64,000 bases of DNA from assembly GCA_963834015.1 (NCBI GenBank), contig CAWIAG010000002.1:806001-870000 (forward strand). The letters are read 5' to 3'. The notes under the pieces are model-generated. The model had not been told where the DNA came from, ran no database searches, and worked only from the letters and a program-made list of their open reading frames with translations. The position numbers were made by a program, and so were the translations under genes. The number at the start of each line of letters is the position of its first letter. The first letter of the stretch is position 1. The DNA is from FEN-1297 sp963834015 (GTDB lineage: Bacteria; Bacteroidota; Ignavibacteria; Ignavibacteriales; Ignavibacteriaceae). Shown here in pieces: positions 51,201 through 60,186 of the stretch.

Positions 51201-52454
51201 CAGCGGATCTTTACGATCAACAACTTTCCTTGCGCTTTTAACGGTTTTATTATGTCCACGTTCAATTAATTTCCGGATAATAAACGGTTTAAAAAGTTCA
51301 ACGGCCATATCTTTAGGCAAACCGCATTGGTGCAGTTTAAGTTCCGGACCTACAACGATAACGGAACGGCCGGAATAATCAACTCTTTTACCTAAAAGAT
51401 TTTGTCTGAAACGGCCTTGTTTTCCTTTTAACATATCGCTTAATGACTTCAAAGGCCGGTTATTATCACTTCTAACAGCACTTCCTCTGCGTGAATTGTC
51501 AAATAATGCGTCTACAGATTCCTGGAGCATTCTTTTTTCATTTCTTAAAATAACTTCAGGTGCTTTAATATCAATTAATCTTTTAAGGCGGTTATTTCTA
51601 ATGATAACCCTTCTATATAGATCATTTAAATCCGATGTGGCAAATCTGCCCCCTTCAAGAGGAACAAGCGGCCTTAATTCCGGCGGAATAACCGGGATAT
51701 AGCCCAACACCATCCATTCCGGCTTATTCATTACTTTTCCTTCTTCTTCTTTGAAGGATTCAAGCACTCTTAATCTTTTTAAAAGATCTGCCTTTTTCTG
51801 CTGTGAAGTTTCTTCTTCAAGCTGATCTCTTAATGATTTGGAAAGTTTTTCAACATCAGTTTTCTTTAAAAGTTCTTTGACAGCATCGCCGCCTATTTTG
51901 GCCACGAACTTTTTAGGGTCTTCATCTTCAAGTTTTTCATTCCCGGGTGGAAGTGAATTCAAAACTTCAAAATACTGATCTTCTGATACCAAATCTAAAC
52001 GATTTAGTCCTGTAGGGCCTGGGTTAATTACCACGTAAGATTCATAATAAATAACTTTTTCTAATTCCTTTAAACTTAGTCCTACGATATTACCGATTTT
52101 AGAGGGCTGCGCTCTGAAAAACCAAATATGAACAACAGGTACGGCTAAACCGATATGCCCCATTCTTTCTCTGCGCACACTTTTTTGAGTTACTTCAACA
52201 CCGCATCTATCACAAATTATACCTTTGTATCTTATACGTTTATATTTACCGCAAAAACATTCCCAATCTCGTGTAGGACCGAATATTTTCTCGCAAAATA
52301 GTCCGTCTTTTTCCGGGCGGAATGATCTGTAATTAATCGTTTCCGGTTTAGTAACTTCTCCATAAGATCTGGATAAAATATCATCGGGACTTGCTAAACC
52401 AATAGTGATAGTATTGATATCACGCATTGCATTTTCTTGAATTCTAAATGGCAT
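48222..52454 (-). CDS. rpoC: RNA polymerase beta' subunit
   Basis: 1410 aa. N-terminal zinc ribbon (CFCGKYKRIRYKGIICDRC), active-site Mg site NADFDGDQMAVHVP, bridge-helix region MVDSGARGSQEQVRQLAGMR and the second zinc cluster (CESKRGVCAKCYGRNLTNG). Catalytic subunit with RpoB. A 44-bp spacer separates it from rpoB. Confidence 0.98.
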   Translation of the reverse strand: MPFRIQENAMRDINTITIGLASPDDILSRSYGEVTKPETINYRSFRPEKDGLFCEKIFGPTRDWECFCGKYKRIRYKGIICDRCGVEVTQKSVRRERMGHIGLAVPVVHIWFFRAQPSKIGNIVGLSLKELEKVIYYESYVVINPGPTGLNRLDLVSEDQYFEVLNSLPPGNEKLEDEDPKKFVAKIGGDAVKELLKKTDVEKLSKSLRDQLEEETSQQKKADLLKRLRVLESFKEEEGKVMNKPEWMVLGYIPVIPPELRPLVPLEGGRFATSDLNDLYRRVIIRNNRLKRLIDIKAPEVILRNEKRMLQESVDALFDNSRRGSAVRSDNNRPLKSLSDMLKGKQGRFRQNLLGKRVDYSGRSVIVVGPELKLHQCGLPKDMAVELFKPFIIRKLIERGHNKTVKSARKVVDRKDPLIWDILAKIIDGHPVLLNRAPTLHRLGIQAFQPILIDGRAIQLHPMVCTAFNADFDGDQMAVHVPLSYEAQLEASLLMLSSHNILSPQNGSPIVVPTQDIVLGCYYLTKLKDGGKGEGMVFGSAEEVIIAYNSKVIDLHSKLKVRIDGQFIETTTGRVIFNQIVPKEMGYFNQLLIKKTFGGFIGQMFMKLGNKVTAKFLDDLKDLGFRYSTAGGLSVSYGDMIIPEEKEALIQKANKKVEAILNEHEQGVITDAERYNKIIDVWTHTTNDVARALMEKIKNTDNGFNSLHMMVDSGARGSQEQVRQLAGMRGLMMKPQKSLSGQAGEIIENPIVANFKEGLSVLEYFISTHGARKGLADTALKTADAGYLTRRLVDVAQDVIISEADCGTILGIEITALKDVEQEREPLAERITGRVSQEDVINPRTDEVIVAAGELITEEIAERIEDASIDSVYIRTVLTCESKRGVCAKCYGRNLTNGKLVEIGEAVGIVAAQSIGEPGTQLTLRTFHLGGTSSRIASQSQVESTVEGIAKFERISYVDKSDYIGKVKVVTGRRGIVGIYDENNRQIKKYEVPYGAELVVNDGQAVRKRSPLYNHDPYNSVILTDVAGRVRFVDMIDGATLQQVTDEQTGHVQKVVIESKDKNLTPTITIESHDGIKKSFNIPTRAYLSVEEGENIPAGTILAKISKQQTKSRDITGGLPRVTELFEARSPQETAIVSEIEGLVKFGARKKGSREILVIAPDKSDEKKYNVPLGKHVLVQEGDEIPAGEKITDGPINPHDILKIKGTSAVQEYLVNEIQDVYRLQGVKINDKHIEAIVKQMLQKIKIVSPGDTKFLEEDVVDRNEFIEENNRVISMLHITDKGDSRYKDGQLVSKSKYRELNADLKKKNKKPIEARDAEPATFEHILLGITQAALSTESWISAASFQETTKVLANAATEAKVDLLLGLKENVVMGHLIPAGTGLKKYKSLILTSEQVETENVEKEEVQIQ

Positions 52455-52498
52455 TTTTCATCTCCTAATTTCTAAGTAAACGAATAGTTCAAAAAGTG

Positions 52499-55400
52499 TT
52501 AATTGATTTTAATATCCAGACCTAAACCCTGGAGCTCTTTAATCAACACATTGAACGATTCAGGAATATTTGGTTCCTGTAAATTTTCACCCTTAACTAT
52601 AGCTTCATATACTTTTGCTCTACCGGCAACATCATCACTTTTTACCGTTAATATTTCCTGCAGGATATGCGCAGCACCGTAGCCTTCAAGTGCCCACACT
52701 TCCATTTCACCGAATCTTTGGCCGCCAAATTGCGCTTTACCACCCAGCGGTTGCTGTGTAATGAGTGAGTATGGGCCTATTGACCGGGCATGAATTTTAT
52801 CATCTACAAGGTGACTGAGTTTTAACATGTAGATATATCCACATGTAACTTTTTGATGAAACTTTTCACCCGATCTTCCGTCATATAAATCTGTTTTACT
52901 TCCTTTTTCAAGGCCGGCTTTTACAAGCCATTCATCAACATCCTCAATTTTAGCACCGTCAAAAATCGGCGTTGCAAATTTAAGGCCGAGTACTTTTCCT
53001 GCCCAGCCTAAAGCAGTTTCATACAACTGTCCCAGGTTCATACGTGAAGGCACACCAAGCGGATTAAGAACTATATCAACAGGCGTTCCGTCAGGTAAGA
53101 AAGGCATTTCTTCTGCAGGTACTATTTTAGCTACCACGCCTTTATTACCATGCCGTCCTGCCATTTTATCACCGACAGAAAGTTTACGTTTTTTTGCAAC
53201 ATAAACTTTTGCAAGTTGAACGATTCCCGGAGGAAGCTCATCGCCGCTTGTTATTTTAATTTTCTCCCTTTTGTAATCTTCTTCTAAATCTGATAATATA
53301 TCGAAATAATTCTTATATAATGTTTTAATTAAATTGTTTATTCGTTTTGTTTCAAACCAATCAAGAGTATAATCTAACTTTGTTACATCTTCCATGGATG
53401 AAAAAGTAGTTTCTTTAATAGTTGTACCGCTTCTAAGGACAACACTGCCATCAAGATCGCGGATTCCTGTAGCAACTTCGGCATTGGTTATTTTTGTTAA
53501 CTTTTGAACGAGTTTTTCATAATGCTCTGTTAAACTTTGTTTATGACTTAACTCGAGACCGTCAAGTTGTTTCTTTTCAAACTTCTTTGCATCAATGTCT
53601 CTTTTTTTTCTGCTGAAGAGACGTGTTTTTATAACAGTGCCTTTAAGTCCCGGAGGTGCTTTTAATGATGCATCTTTAACATCGCCTGCTTTATCTCCGA
53701 AAATTGCCCTGAGAAGTTTTTCTTCAGGTGTTGGATCGGTTTCACCTTTTGGTGTAATCTTTCCTATAAGGATATCGCCTTCTTTAACTTCAGCGCCTTC
53801 TCTTACAATTCCGTTTTCATCAAGATTTCTTACCGCTTCTTCACTAACATTTGGTATTTCACGTGTAAGTTCTTCCTCTCCTCGTTTAGTTTCTCTAACC
53901 TGTAATTCGAATTCTTCAATATGAATTGAGGTGTAAACATCCTCACTTACAACTTTTTCACTTATAATAATAGCATCCTCAAAGTTGTAACCACGCCAGG
54001 GCATAAATGCAACAAGAACATTTCTGCCAAGTGCAAGTTCTCCCTGATCGGTAGAGCATCCGTCGGCAAGAACATCACCCTTAACAACTCGCTGGCCTTG
54101 TTTAACTATTGGGCGCTGGTTAACCGAAGTTTCCTGGTTTGTACCATGAAATTTAATAAGCTTATATGTTGTTCTTCTTACATCATTAAAGCTGGTTAAA
54201 GCTTCAATACTATTTGGATTAATATCATATTTTACAGTAATCTGATTGGCATCAACACTTTCAATTATACCGTTATCTTCAGAAACAATAACTGCTCTTG
54301 AATCAGTAGCAATTTTTCTTTCAAGCCCGGTACCTACCAAAGGAGCTTCAGGACGCAACAATGGAACTGCCTGGCGTTGCATGTTTGAACCCATCAGCGC
54401 TCTGTTTGCATCATCATGTTCAAGAAATGGAATTAATGCCGCCGCTGCACTGACTATTTGAGCAGGTGCAACATCCATATACTGGATATGATCCGGAGTT
54501 ACAATCGGGAACTCACCTTTATAGCGGGATTTTACTCTTTCCTGCACAAATTTAGATTGTTCGGTAAGTGTTGCATTTGCCTGTGCTATTGTAAATAAAT
54601 CTTCCTGTTCGGCAGTTAAATATTCTACCGTATCTGTAACTCTTGTCTTTTCAACTTTCCTGTAGGGCGTTTCAAGAAAACCGTAACGATTAACTCTTGC
54701 ATAAATTGTTAAAGAAGAAATAAGGCCGATATTCGGACCTTCAGGTGTTTCTATGGGGCACAAACGACCGTAATGTGTATAGTGAACGTCACGAACTTCA
54801 AATCCCGCTCTTTCCCTGGTTAATCCGCCCGGTCCTAAAGCAGACATTCTTCTTTTATGTGTCATCTCTGCCAACGGATTTGTTTGATCCATAAATTGAG
54901 AAAGCTGGTTCGTTCCGAAAAATGCATTAATTACGCTGCTGATAGTTCTTGCATTCACAAGATCTTGTGGAGTAAAGTTTTCAGTATCGCGCATATTCAT
55001 TCTTTCCTTTATCGTTCTTGCCATGCGCGACATGCCAACATTAAATTGCTGGGCTAATTGTTCTCCAACTGTTCTTATTCTCCTGTTACCCAAATGGTCT
55101 ATATCATCAACACTTTCAATTCCATTGCGAAGTTTGATAATATATTTCATGATGGCTACAATATCTTCAACAGTTAAAACCGTAACGCTTTCTGGTATAC
55201 TAAGTTTTAACTTATCATTCATTCTATGGCGGCCAACATCACCAAGGTCGTATCTTTTATCATTAAAGAAAAGTTTATCAATCAGTGCCTGGGCTGTGTC
55301 CAGGTCAGGCGCCTCGCCCGATCTTAATTGGCGGTAGATTGAATACAATGCTTCTTCTTTAGTGCTTGATGTATCTTTACGCAGGGTGTTTACAATAAGA

Positions 55401-56257
55401 TCCAAATCAGGTGAAGTATAAGAACTGATAAATTTCAATTTTTCAACTTCAGCTTCTTTTAATCTTTCAATGTCTTCTTCAGAAAGGATGCTGTCCTTTG
55501 TAAGGAAAATTTCACCTGTTGCCATATCAAAAACATCGCTGGCAATAGTTCTGCCGATAAAAGTTTCAACCTTAACTTTTTTTACCGTTACTTCTTCAAT
55601 CAGATCAAAAAGATTTAAAATTTCTTCATCGGTTGCAAAATCCAGTGCACGCAATAATGTTGTTGCAGGGAATTTTTTTCTACGGTCTATATAAACATAC
55701 ATAACGTAGTTAATATCGGTAGCAAACTCTACCCAGGAACCTCTCAGAGGTATAATCCTGGCGGAATAAATTGGAGTACCATTTGGATGAACTGTCTGCG
55801 CAAATGCAACACCGGGAGAGCGATGAAGTTGGGAAACAACCACTCGTTCAGCACCATTTATAACGAAAGTGCCTTTTTCAGTCATATATGGTAAATTTCC
55901 AAGGTATACTTCCTGCTCAACACTATTTACAAATTCCTGAGTTTCGGGATCTTTGGTAGAAAGCCTTAGCTTTCCTTTAAGTGGTGCAGCATAAGTAAGA
56001 CCTCTTTCAAGGCATTCTTGCACAGAAAAACGCGGTTTTTCAACATAATACTCTAAAAAATCAAGCCGGTAATTTTCCTTGTTATCGAAAATAGGAAAAT
56101 TAGCAGTAAAAACTGCTTGAAGGCCCTTGTTTTCCCTTTTGGTTGGCAGTGTTTTAAGCTGCACAAATTCTTCAAAAGCAACGGTTTGAATATTCAATAA
56201 ATCCGGTGCCTCAACAACAGAAGGAATTCTGCTAAAGGAAATTCTTTTACTATCCAA
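52499..56257 (-). CDS. rpoB: RNA polymerase beta subunit
   Basis: 1252 aa. The rifampicin-binding cluster reads FGTNQLSQFMDQTNPLAEMT, which is the wild-type (sensitive) sequence at the usual positions. KVYVAKKRKLSVGDKMAGRH and the C-terminal clamp QFGGQRFGEMEVWALEGYGA are present. The N-terminus needs TTG at 56257 with GGAGG 7 bases upstream. No ATG fits. Confidence 0.97.
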   Translation of the reverse strand: MDSKRISFSRIPSVVEAPDLLNIQTVAFEEFVQLKTLPTKRENKGLQAVFTANFPIFDNKENYRLDFLEYYVEKPRFSVQECLERGLTYAAPLKGKLRLSTKDPETQEFVNSVEQEVYLGNLPYMTEKGTFVINGAERVVVSQLHRSPGVAFAQTVHPNGTPIYSARIIPLRGSWVEFATDINYVMYVYIDRRKKFPATTLLRALDFATDEEILNLFDLIEEVTVKKVKVETFIGRTIASDVFDMATGEIFLTKDSILSEEDIERLKEAEVEKLKFISSYTSPDLDLIVNTLRKDTSSTKEEALYSIYRQLRSGEAPDLDTAQALIDKLFFNDKRYDLGDVGRHRMNDKLKLSIPESVTVLTVEDIVAIMKYIIKLRNGIESVDDIDHLGNRRIRTVGEQLAQQFNVGMSRMARTIKERMNMRDTENFTPQDLVNARTISSVINAFFGTNQLSQFMDQTNPLAEMTHKRRMSALGPGGLTRERAGFEVRDVHYTHYGRLCPIETPEGPNIGLISSLTIYARVNRYGFLETPYRKVEKTRVTDTVEYLTAEQEDLFTIAQANATLTEQSKFVQERVKSRYKGEFPIVTPDHIQYMDVAPAQIVSAAAALIPFLEHDDANRALMGSNMQRQAVPLLRPEAPLVGTGLERKIATDSRAVIVSEDNGIIESVDANQITVKYDINPNSIEALTSFNDVRRTTYKLIKFHGTNQETSVNQRPIVKQGQRVVKGDVLADGCSTDQGELALGRNVLVAFMPWRGYNFEDAIIISEKVVSEDVYTSIHIEEFELQVRETKRGEEELTREIPNVSEEAVRNLDENGIVREGAEVKEGDILIGKITPKGETDPTPEEKLLRAIFGDKAGDVKDASLKAPPGLKGTVIKTRLFSRKKRDIDAKKFEKKQLDGLELSHKQSLTEHYEKLVQKLTKITNAEVATGIRDLDGSVVLRSGTTIKETTFSSMEDVTKLDYTLDWFETKRINNLIKTLYKNYFDILSDLEEDYKREKIKITSGDELPPGIVQLAKVYVAKKRKLSVGDKMAGRHGNKGVVAKIVPAEEMPFLPDGTPVDIVLNPLGVPSRMNLGQLYETALGWAGKVLGLKFATPIFDGAKIEDVDEWLVKAGLEKGSKTDLYDGRSGEKFHQKVTCGYIYMLKLSHLVDDKIHARSIGPYSLITQQPLGGKAQFGGQRFGEMEVWALEGYGAAHILQEILTVKSDDVAGRAKVYEAIVKGENLQEPNIPESFNVLIKELQGLGLDIKIN

Positions 56258-56324
56258 TGTTAAACCTCCAATTAAATTTCATTTACTTTGTTATCGATGC
56301 GTAAATCAACGTAACTAAAATATA

Positions 56325-56361
56325 AAAAGCGATAAGACGGAATTCTCCGCTTATCACTTTT
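56325..56361 (-). terminator. Attenuator between rplL and rpoB
   Basis: 12-bp stem with one G.U pair (arms 56350-56361 and 56325-56336, AAGTGATAAG type), ending in a five-T run on the minus strand. It sits in the 132-bp rplL-rpoB gap. A partial terminator at this place sets the lower level of rpoBC relative to L7/L12 in other bacteria. Confidence 0.75.
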
Positions 56362-56389
56362 TATAAAATCTATCGTACTTAGCTTTTGC

Positions 56390-56761
56390 TTACTTTACTT
56401 CTACAGTGGCGCCAGCTTCTTCAAACTCTTTTCTAAGTTTTTCAGCTTCATCTTTGGTAATAGCTTCTTTAACTGTTTTTGGAGCTCCATCAACCAGGTC
56501 TTTGGCTTCTTTAAGCCCTAAACCTGTGTGTGCTCTTACAACTTTAATAACGTTAATCTTTTTTTCGCCTGCAGCTTTAAGAATAACATCAAATTCAGTT
56601 TTTTCTTCAACAGGAGCTGCTGCTGCAGGAGCTGCTGCAACAGCTACAGGAGCTGCTGCCGATACTCCAAATTCATCTTCCAAAGCTTTCTTTAATTCCG
56701 ATGCTTCTACGAGGGATAAACCTTTTATCTTTTCAACTAGTTCAGTTACTTTCTCTGACAT
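56390..56761 (-). CDS. rplL: 50S ribosomal protein L7/L12
   Basis: 123 aa. N-terminal dimerisation part (LVEKIKGLSLVEASELKKAL), Ala-rich hinge (residues 34-52) and the C-terminal factor-binding domain EKTEFDVILKAAGEKKINVI, VRAHTGLGLKEAKDLVDGAP. Preceded closely by rplJ. Confidence 0.98.
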   Translation of the reverse strand: MSEKVTELVEKIKGLSLVEASELKKALEDEFGVSAAAPVAVAAAPAAAAPVEEKTEFDVILKAAGEKKINVIKVVRAHTGLGLKEAKDLVDGAPKTVKEAITKDEAEKLRKEFEEAGATVEVK

Positions 56762-56797
56762 TTTTTTCTCCTAATAATTAAATTTTTAAAATTTTAT

Positions 56798-57319
56798 TTA
56801 TGCTGCTTGTTTTTTGGATATTTCGTCTATTACGCTAACCAGATCTCTCATAACAGCATTAATAACGCCTACAACTCCGGATATCGGAGCATTAAGGCTG
56901 CCTAAAATACCTGCTACAATTTCTTTCTTCGAAGGAAGTGAAGCCAGAACATTGAGTTGATCACCCGCATAGAACTGGTCCTCAATGTAGCAAGCTTTTA
57001 AAGCTAACTTTTGTTTGTCATCAAAATACTTTTTGATGATTTTAGCAGGAGCAACCGGATTGCTTGAAGCAAATGCATATCCAGTCATTCCAGTTAAATG
57101 ATCTGCTAATTTACCATATTTACCGGTTTCGTCTATTGCGCGCTTGAATAAAGTATTCTTAATCACTTTATATTTAACTCCTTCTTTTCGGAAGTCGTTT
57201 CTTATAACGCCAATGTCAGATACTTTAATTCCGGTATAATCAGTAAGATAAACCGCAGTTGAATCTTCAATCATTCCTTTAACTTCGGAAATGATTTCTG
57301 TTTTTTCGTTCTTGTTCAT
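56798..57319 (-). CDS. rplJ: 50S ribosomal protein L10
   Basis: 173 aa: VYLTDYTGIKVSDIGVIRND and KNTLFKRAIDETGKYGKLAD. Stalk base carrying L7/L12 dimers. The 71-bp gap to rplA is too short for a full L10-leader RNA. Confidence 0.96.
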   Translation of the reverse strand: MNKNEKTEIISEVKGMIEDSTAVYLTDYTGIKVSDIGVIRNDFRKEGVKYKVIKNTLFKRAIDETGKYGKLADHLTGMTGYAFASSNPVAPAKIIKKYFDDKQKLALKACYIEDQFYAGDQLNVLASLPSKKEIVAGILGSLNAPISGVVGVINAVMRDLVSVIDEISKKQAA

Positions 57320-57390
57320 TTTATTCCCATAACAGATTATAATTAATCATGTCGGTTTGAAGCATATATATTGAGTGCGTAAACTTTTAA

Positions 57391-58089
57391 TTATTGACGT
57401 ATTGCAATTTCGTCTTTAGTAATTTTGATGCCCGGTCCCATTGTACTGGACAAAAAAAGACTTTTAATATATTGACCTTTTGCAGAAGAAGGTTTCAATT
57501 TGATAATAGTACCTAAGAAAGCCCTTGTATTTTCAGCAAGTTTATCGGCTTCAAAATTTAATTTACCCAAAGAAGTATGTACAATTCCTGTTTTTTCAAC
57601 ACGAAATTCAATTTTTCCCGCTTTTACTTCTTTAACGGCTTTACCTACTTCCATCGTTACTGTTCCGCTTTTGGGATTGGGCATAAGTCCTTTAGGGCCT
57701 AAAACTCTGCCAAGTTTTCCAAGTTCAGCCATTGTATCAGGGGCAGCAACAATTACATCAATATCTGCCCAGCCGCCTTTAATCTTTTCAAGATATTCTT
57801 CAAAACCGGCAAAATCTGCACCGGCATCCAAAGCTTCCTGAATCTTTGAGCCTTTGGCAATAACCAGAACTCTTACTTGCTTTCCTGTTCCATGAGGAAG
57901 TGACACTGTTCCTCTTACCATTTGATCTGCATGCCTGGGATCTACACCTAATCTTATCGCACAATCCAAAGTCTCAACAAATTTTACTTTTGATTGCTCC
58001 TTGAGAATTTTTATAGCTTCTTCAAGTGTATAATCCTTAGATTTATCTACGGCTTTATTAATTTCTTTATTTCTTTTAGACTTAAGCAT
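57391..58089 (-). CDS. rplA: 50S ribosomal protein L1
   Basis: 232 aa: RLGVDPRHADQMVRGTVSLP, ADFAGFEEYLEKIKGGWADI and LGRVLGPKGLMPNPKSGTVT. Binds the L1 stalk and usually represses the L11 operon. Confidence 0.97.
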   Translation of the reverse strand: MLKSKRNKEINKAVDKSKDYTLEEAIKILKEQSKVKFVETLDCAIRLGVDPRHADQMVRGTVSLPHGTGKQVRVLVIAKGSKIQEALDAGADFAGFEEYLEKIKGGWADIDVIVAAPDTMAELGKLGRVLGPKGLMPNPKSGTVTMEVGKAVKEVKAGKIEFRVEKTGIVHTSLGKLNFEADKLAENTRAFLGTIIKLKPSSAKGQYIKSLFLSSTMGPGIKITKDEIAIRQ

Positions 58090-58126
58090 TTCTCTGTTTC
58101 CTTTTGCGTTCGCTTGAAACGTTTAT

Positions 58127-58552
58127 TTAATCTTCTACAGTAATACCCATACTTCTTGCAGTACCGGCAACCATGCTCATTGCATGATCAATATCAAAAG
58201 CATTAAGATCCGGCATTTTAAGTTGTGCAATATCTTTTACTTGTAATTTGGAGACTTTAGCAACTTTATTTCTATGCGGTTCGGCAGAACCCTTCTCAAC
58301 TTTTGCGGCTTTCTTTAATAGTTCCGCAGCAGGAGGTGTTTTTGTAATAAAAGTAAAAGATTTATCAGAAAAAACAGTAATAACTACCGGAATAATTAAC
58401 CCGTCTTTATCTGAAGTTCTTGCGTTGAACTGTTTACAAAACTCCATGATATTAACACCTTTTTGACCCAGCGCAGGTCCAACCGGAGGTGATGGAGTTG
58501 CTTTTCCGCCCGGTATCTGTAACTTAATATATCCTGTTATCTTTTTAGCCAT
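58127..58552 (-). CDS. rplK: 50S ribosomal protein L11
   Basis: 141 aa: YIKLQIPGGKATPSPPVGPA, LGQKGVNIMEFCKQFNART and GTARSMGITVED at the end. Proline-rich N-terminal domain intact, needed for stringent-factor and release-factor function. Confidence 0.98.
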   Translation of the reverse strand: MAKKITGYIKLQIPGGKATPSPPVGPALGQKGVNIMEFCKQFNARTSDKDGLIIPVVITVFSDKSFTFITKTPPAAELLKKAAKVEKGSAEPHRNKVAKVSKLQVKDIAQLKMPDLNAFDIDHAMSMVAGTARSMGITVED

Positions 58553-58581
58553 ATAATTTTCCTATAGAAATAAATACTTAA

Positions 58582-59127
58582 TTATTTTTCTAATTCTGCT
58601 TGAACGAAATCAATTTCTACAGGAGTTTTTCTGCCAAAAATGGAAACCATCACTTTGATTTTCATCTTTTCTTCATTCACTTCCTGTATTGTTCCGGAAA
58701 AATTATTGAATGGACCATCTATTATTTTAACAATATCGCCATTTCTGAATATTGTTTCCATTCTCTCTGTAGATTCATCTTGAGTTATCCGGCCAACAAT
58801 TCTTTTCACTTCTTCAGGCTGCAGAGGATTTGGATTATTTTTAGTCCCCAAAAACCCCATAACTGAAGGTGTGTTAAGAATAAAATCTTTTACCTGGTTA
58901 TCCAGATCGGCTTGCACTAAAATATAGCCTGGGAAAAAGTTTTTAGTTTTACTTTTTTTCTTACCGTCTTTAACTTCAAATACCTTCTCGGTTGGAACAA
59001 GTACATTCTCAATTTTTGCGCGCAATCTCTCATTATTGCTAAGTTCCACATCAATTAAGTTTTTTACTTTATTTTCGTGACCGGAAAAAGTTCTAACCAC
59101 GTACCATCTTAATTCTGATTCGGGCAT
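58582..59127 (-). CDS. nusG: Transcription termination/antitermination protein NusG
   Basis: 181 aa. NGN domain (RWYVVRTFSGHENKVKNLID, FFPGYILVQADLDNQVKDFI) followed by the KOW domain (NGDIVKIIDGPFNNFSGTIQ). Normal, no insertion as in some Bacteroidota. 4 bp after secE. Confidence 0.96.
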   Translation of the reverse strand: MPESELRWYVVRTFSGHENKVKNLIDVELSNNERLRAKIENVLVPTEKVFEVKDGKKKSKTKNFFPGYILVQADLDNQVKDFILNTPSVMGFLGTKNNPNPLQPEEVKRIVGRITQDESTERMETIFRNGDIVKIIDGPFNNFSGTIQEVNEEKMKIKVMVSIFGRKTPVEIDFVQAELEK

Positions 59128-59131
59128 TTAT

Positions 59132-59314
59132 TTAAAAAATTCCTTTGAATATTTGAGTTATTAGCATGTCTATAACATATGTGAATGCGGCCAGCATTAG
59201 GCATGAAACAATAACCACAGTAGTGGATTCTTTCAATTCTTCTACCGAAGGCCAGGTAACTTTTTTCATTTCCTTGACCACATCATCAAAAAAGGCAATT
59301 ATTTTTTCTTTCAT
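59132..59314 (-). CDS. secE: Protein translocase subunit SecE
   Basis: 60 aa, the short single-span form: VVKEMKKVTWPSVEELKEST then one membrane helix (VIVSCLMLAAFTYVIDMLIT). Partner of SecY. Between tRNA-Trp and nusG as usual. Confidence 0.93.
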   Translation of the reverse strand: MKEKIIAFFDDVVKEMKKVTWPSVEELKESTTVVIVSCLMLAAFTYVIDMLITQIFKGIF

Positions 59315-59343
59315 TATTCTTCTCTTAAAATAAATTAAGACCG

Positions 59344-59417
59344 CACGTCAGGAGGGACTCGAACCCCCAACCTGCGGTTTTGGAGACCGCTGCTCTAGCC
59401 AATTGAGCTACTGACGT
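59344..59417 (-). tRNA. tRNA-Trp (CCA)
   Basis: 74 nt. Acceptor ACGTCAG/CTGACGT, D arm TAGCTCAATTGGCTAGAGCA, anticodon loop CTCCAAA with anticodon CCA, T arm GGGGGTTCGAGTCCCTC. Discriminator G, as expected for Trp. CCA tail not encoded. Confidence 0.95.
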
Positions 59418-59426
59418 AACTTAAGA

Positions 59427-59576
59427 TTATTTAGTCTCTTTATGAATAGTATACTTTTTATCCCAACGGCAATATTTTTTAAACTCTGACCGGTTAGGAT
59501 GAAGCCGTTTATTCTTTGTTGTAGTGTAATTTCTTCTTTTACACTCTGTGCATTCTAATGTAATTATTTCTCTCAT
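59427..59576 (-). CDS. rpmG: 50S ribosomal protein L33
   Basis: 49 aa, missed by length filters: MREIITLECTECKRRNYTTT, KNKRLHPNRSEFKKYCRW and DKKYTIHKETK. C9 and C12 form the first zinc pair. In the second pair only C36 remains, and Asp stands three residues later where the second Cys would be. ATG 59576, TAA 59427-59429. Lies between tRNA-Thr and tRNA-Trp. Confidence 0.92.
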   Translation of the reverse strand: MREIITLECTECKRRNYTTTKNKRLHPNRSEFKKYCRWDKKYTIHKETK

Positions 59577-59774
59577 TGTAATGTTCCATTAAGTTGAGCA
59601 TATAATCCCGATGCTGCCCGGAATCATTCCATCCTTATAAGGATGTTATAAAATGTTATTTATTTCAACAATCTAAGTTTTGCAGGCTGAACATCCCGGT
59701 TAAACAGGAACTGCCCATCCTCTTTAACAGATGAACAATTTTTTCAACTACTACAATAATCTTAATTCTTATAG

Positions 59775-59847
59775 AGCTGACGACCGGGATTGAACCGGTG
59801 ACCTCATCCTTACCAAGGATGTGCTCTACCAACTGAGCTACGTCAGC
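59775..59847 (-). tRNA. tRNA-Thr (GGU)
   Basis: 73 nt. Acceptor GCTGACG/CGTCAGC, anticodon arm CATCC-TTGGTAA-GGATG with anticodon GGT, T arm CCGGTTCAATCCCGG. Discriminator T. The 198-bp gap between it and rpmG holds no tuf gene or other ORF. Confidence 0.94.
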
Positions 59848-59865
59848 AAAATTTCAATTTTGCTG

Positions 59866-59939
59866 AGCGGGAGACGGGACTCGAACCCGCGACCAACAGC
59901 TTGGAAGGCTGTGACTCTAGCCAACTGAGTTACTCCCGC
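59866..59939 (-). tRNA. tRNA-Gly (UCC)
   Basis: 74 nt. Acceptor GCGGGAG/CTCCCGC, anticodon arm ACAGC-CTTCCAA-GCTGT with anticodon TCC, T arm GCGGGTTCGAGTCCCGT. Discriminator T. 18 bp upstream of tRNA-Thr. Confidence 0.94.
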
Positions 59940-60186
59940 ATAATGGTTCTGCCTTTTAACTTATTAAGTTAAACTTTTCGTCATGTATAAGAACCCGAAG
60001 TAAATTAGCTTTGTAATTTATTTACTAGTAACTAACAACTTCAATTTGCACTTCCAAGCTTTTTGAAGGAAGATATACTTATAAAAACATTCATCTTATT
60101 AATTTGGAAAGCACAAAAAAAATAAGGGAACTAATTTTTAACTTTAATAATATTACCTTACAAGTACTCCAAAAAAACAAAAGCTG

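Noticed and set aside
56406..56774. 122-codon frame on the plus strand opposite rplL
   Set aside because: Ser/Ala/Thr-rich mirror of the Ala-rich L7/L12 gene. No start context or family resemblance.
57320..57390. L10-leader autoregulatory RNA before rplJ
   Set aside because: The gap is only 71 bp and no kink-turn or bulge pattern was recognised.
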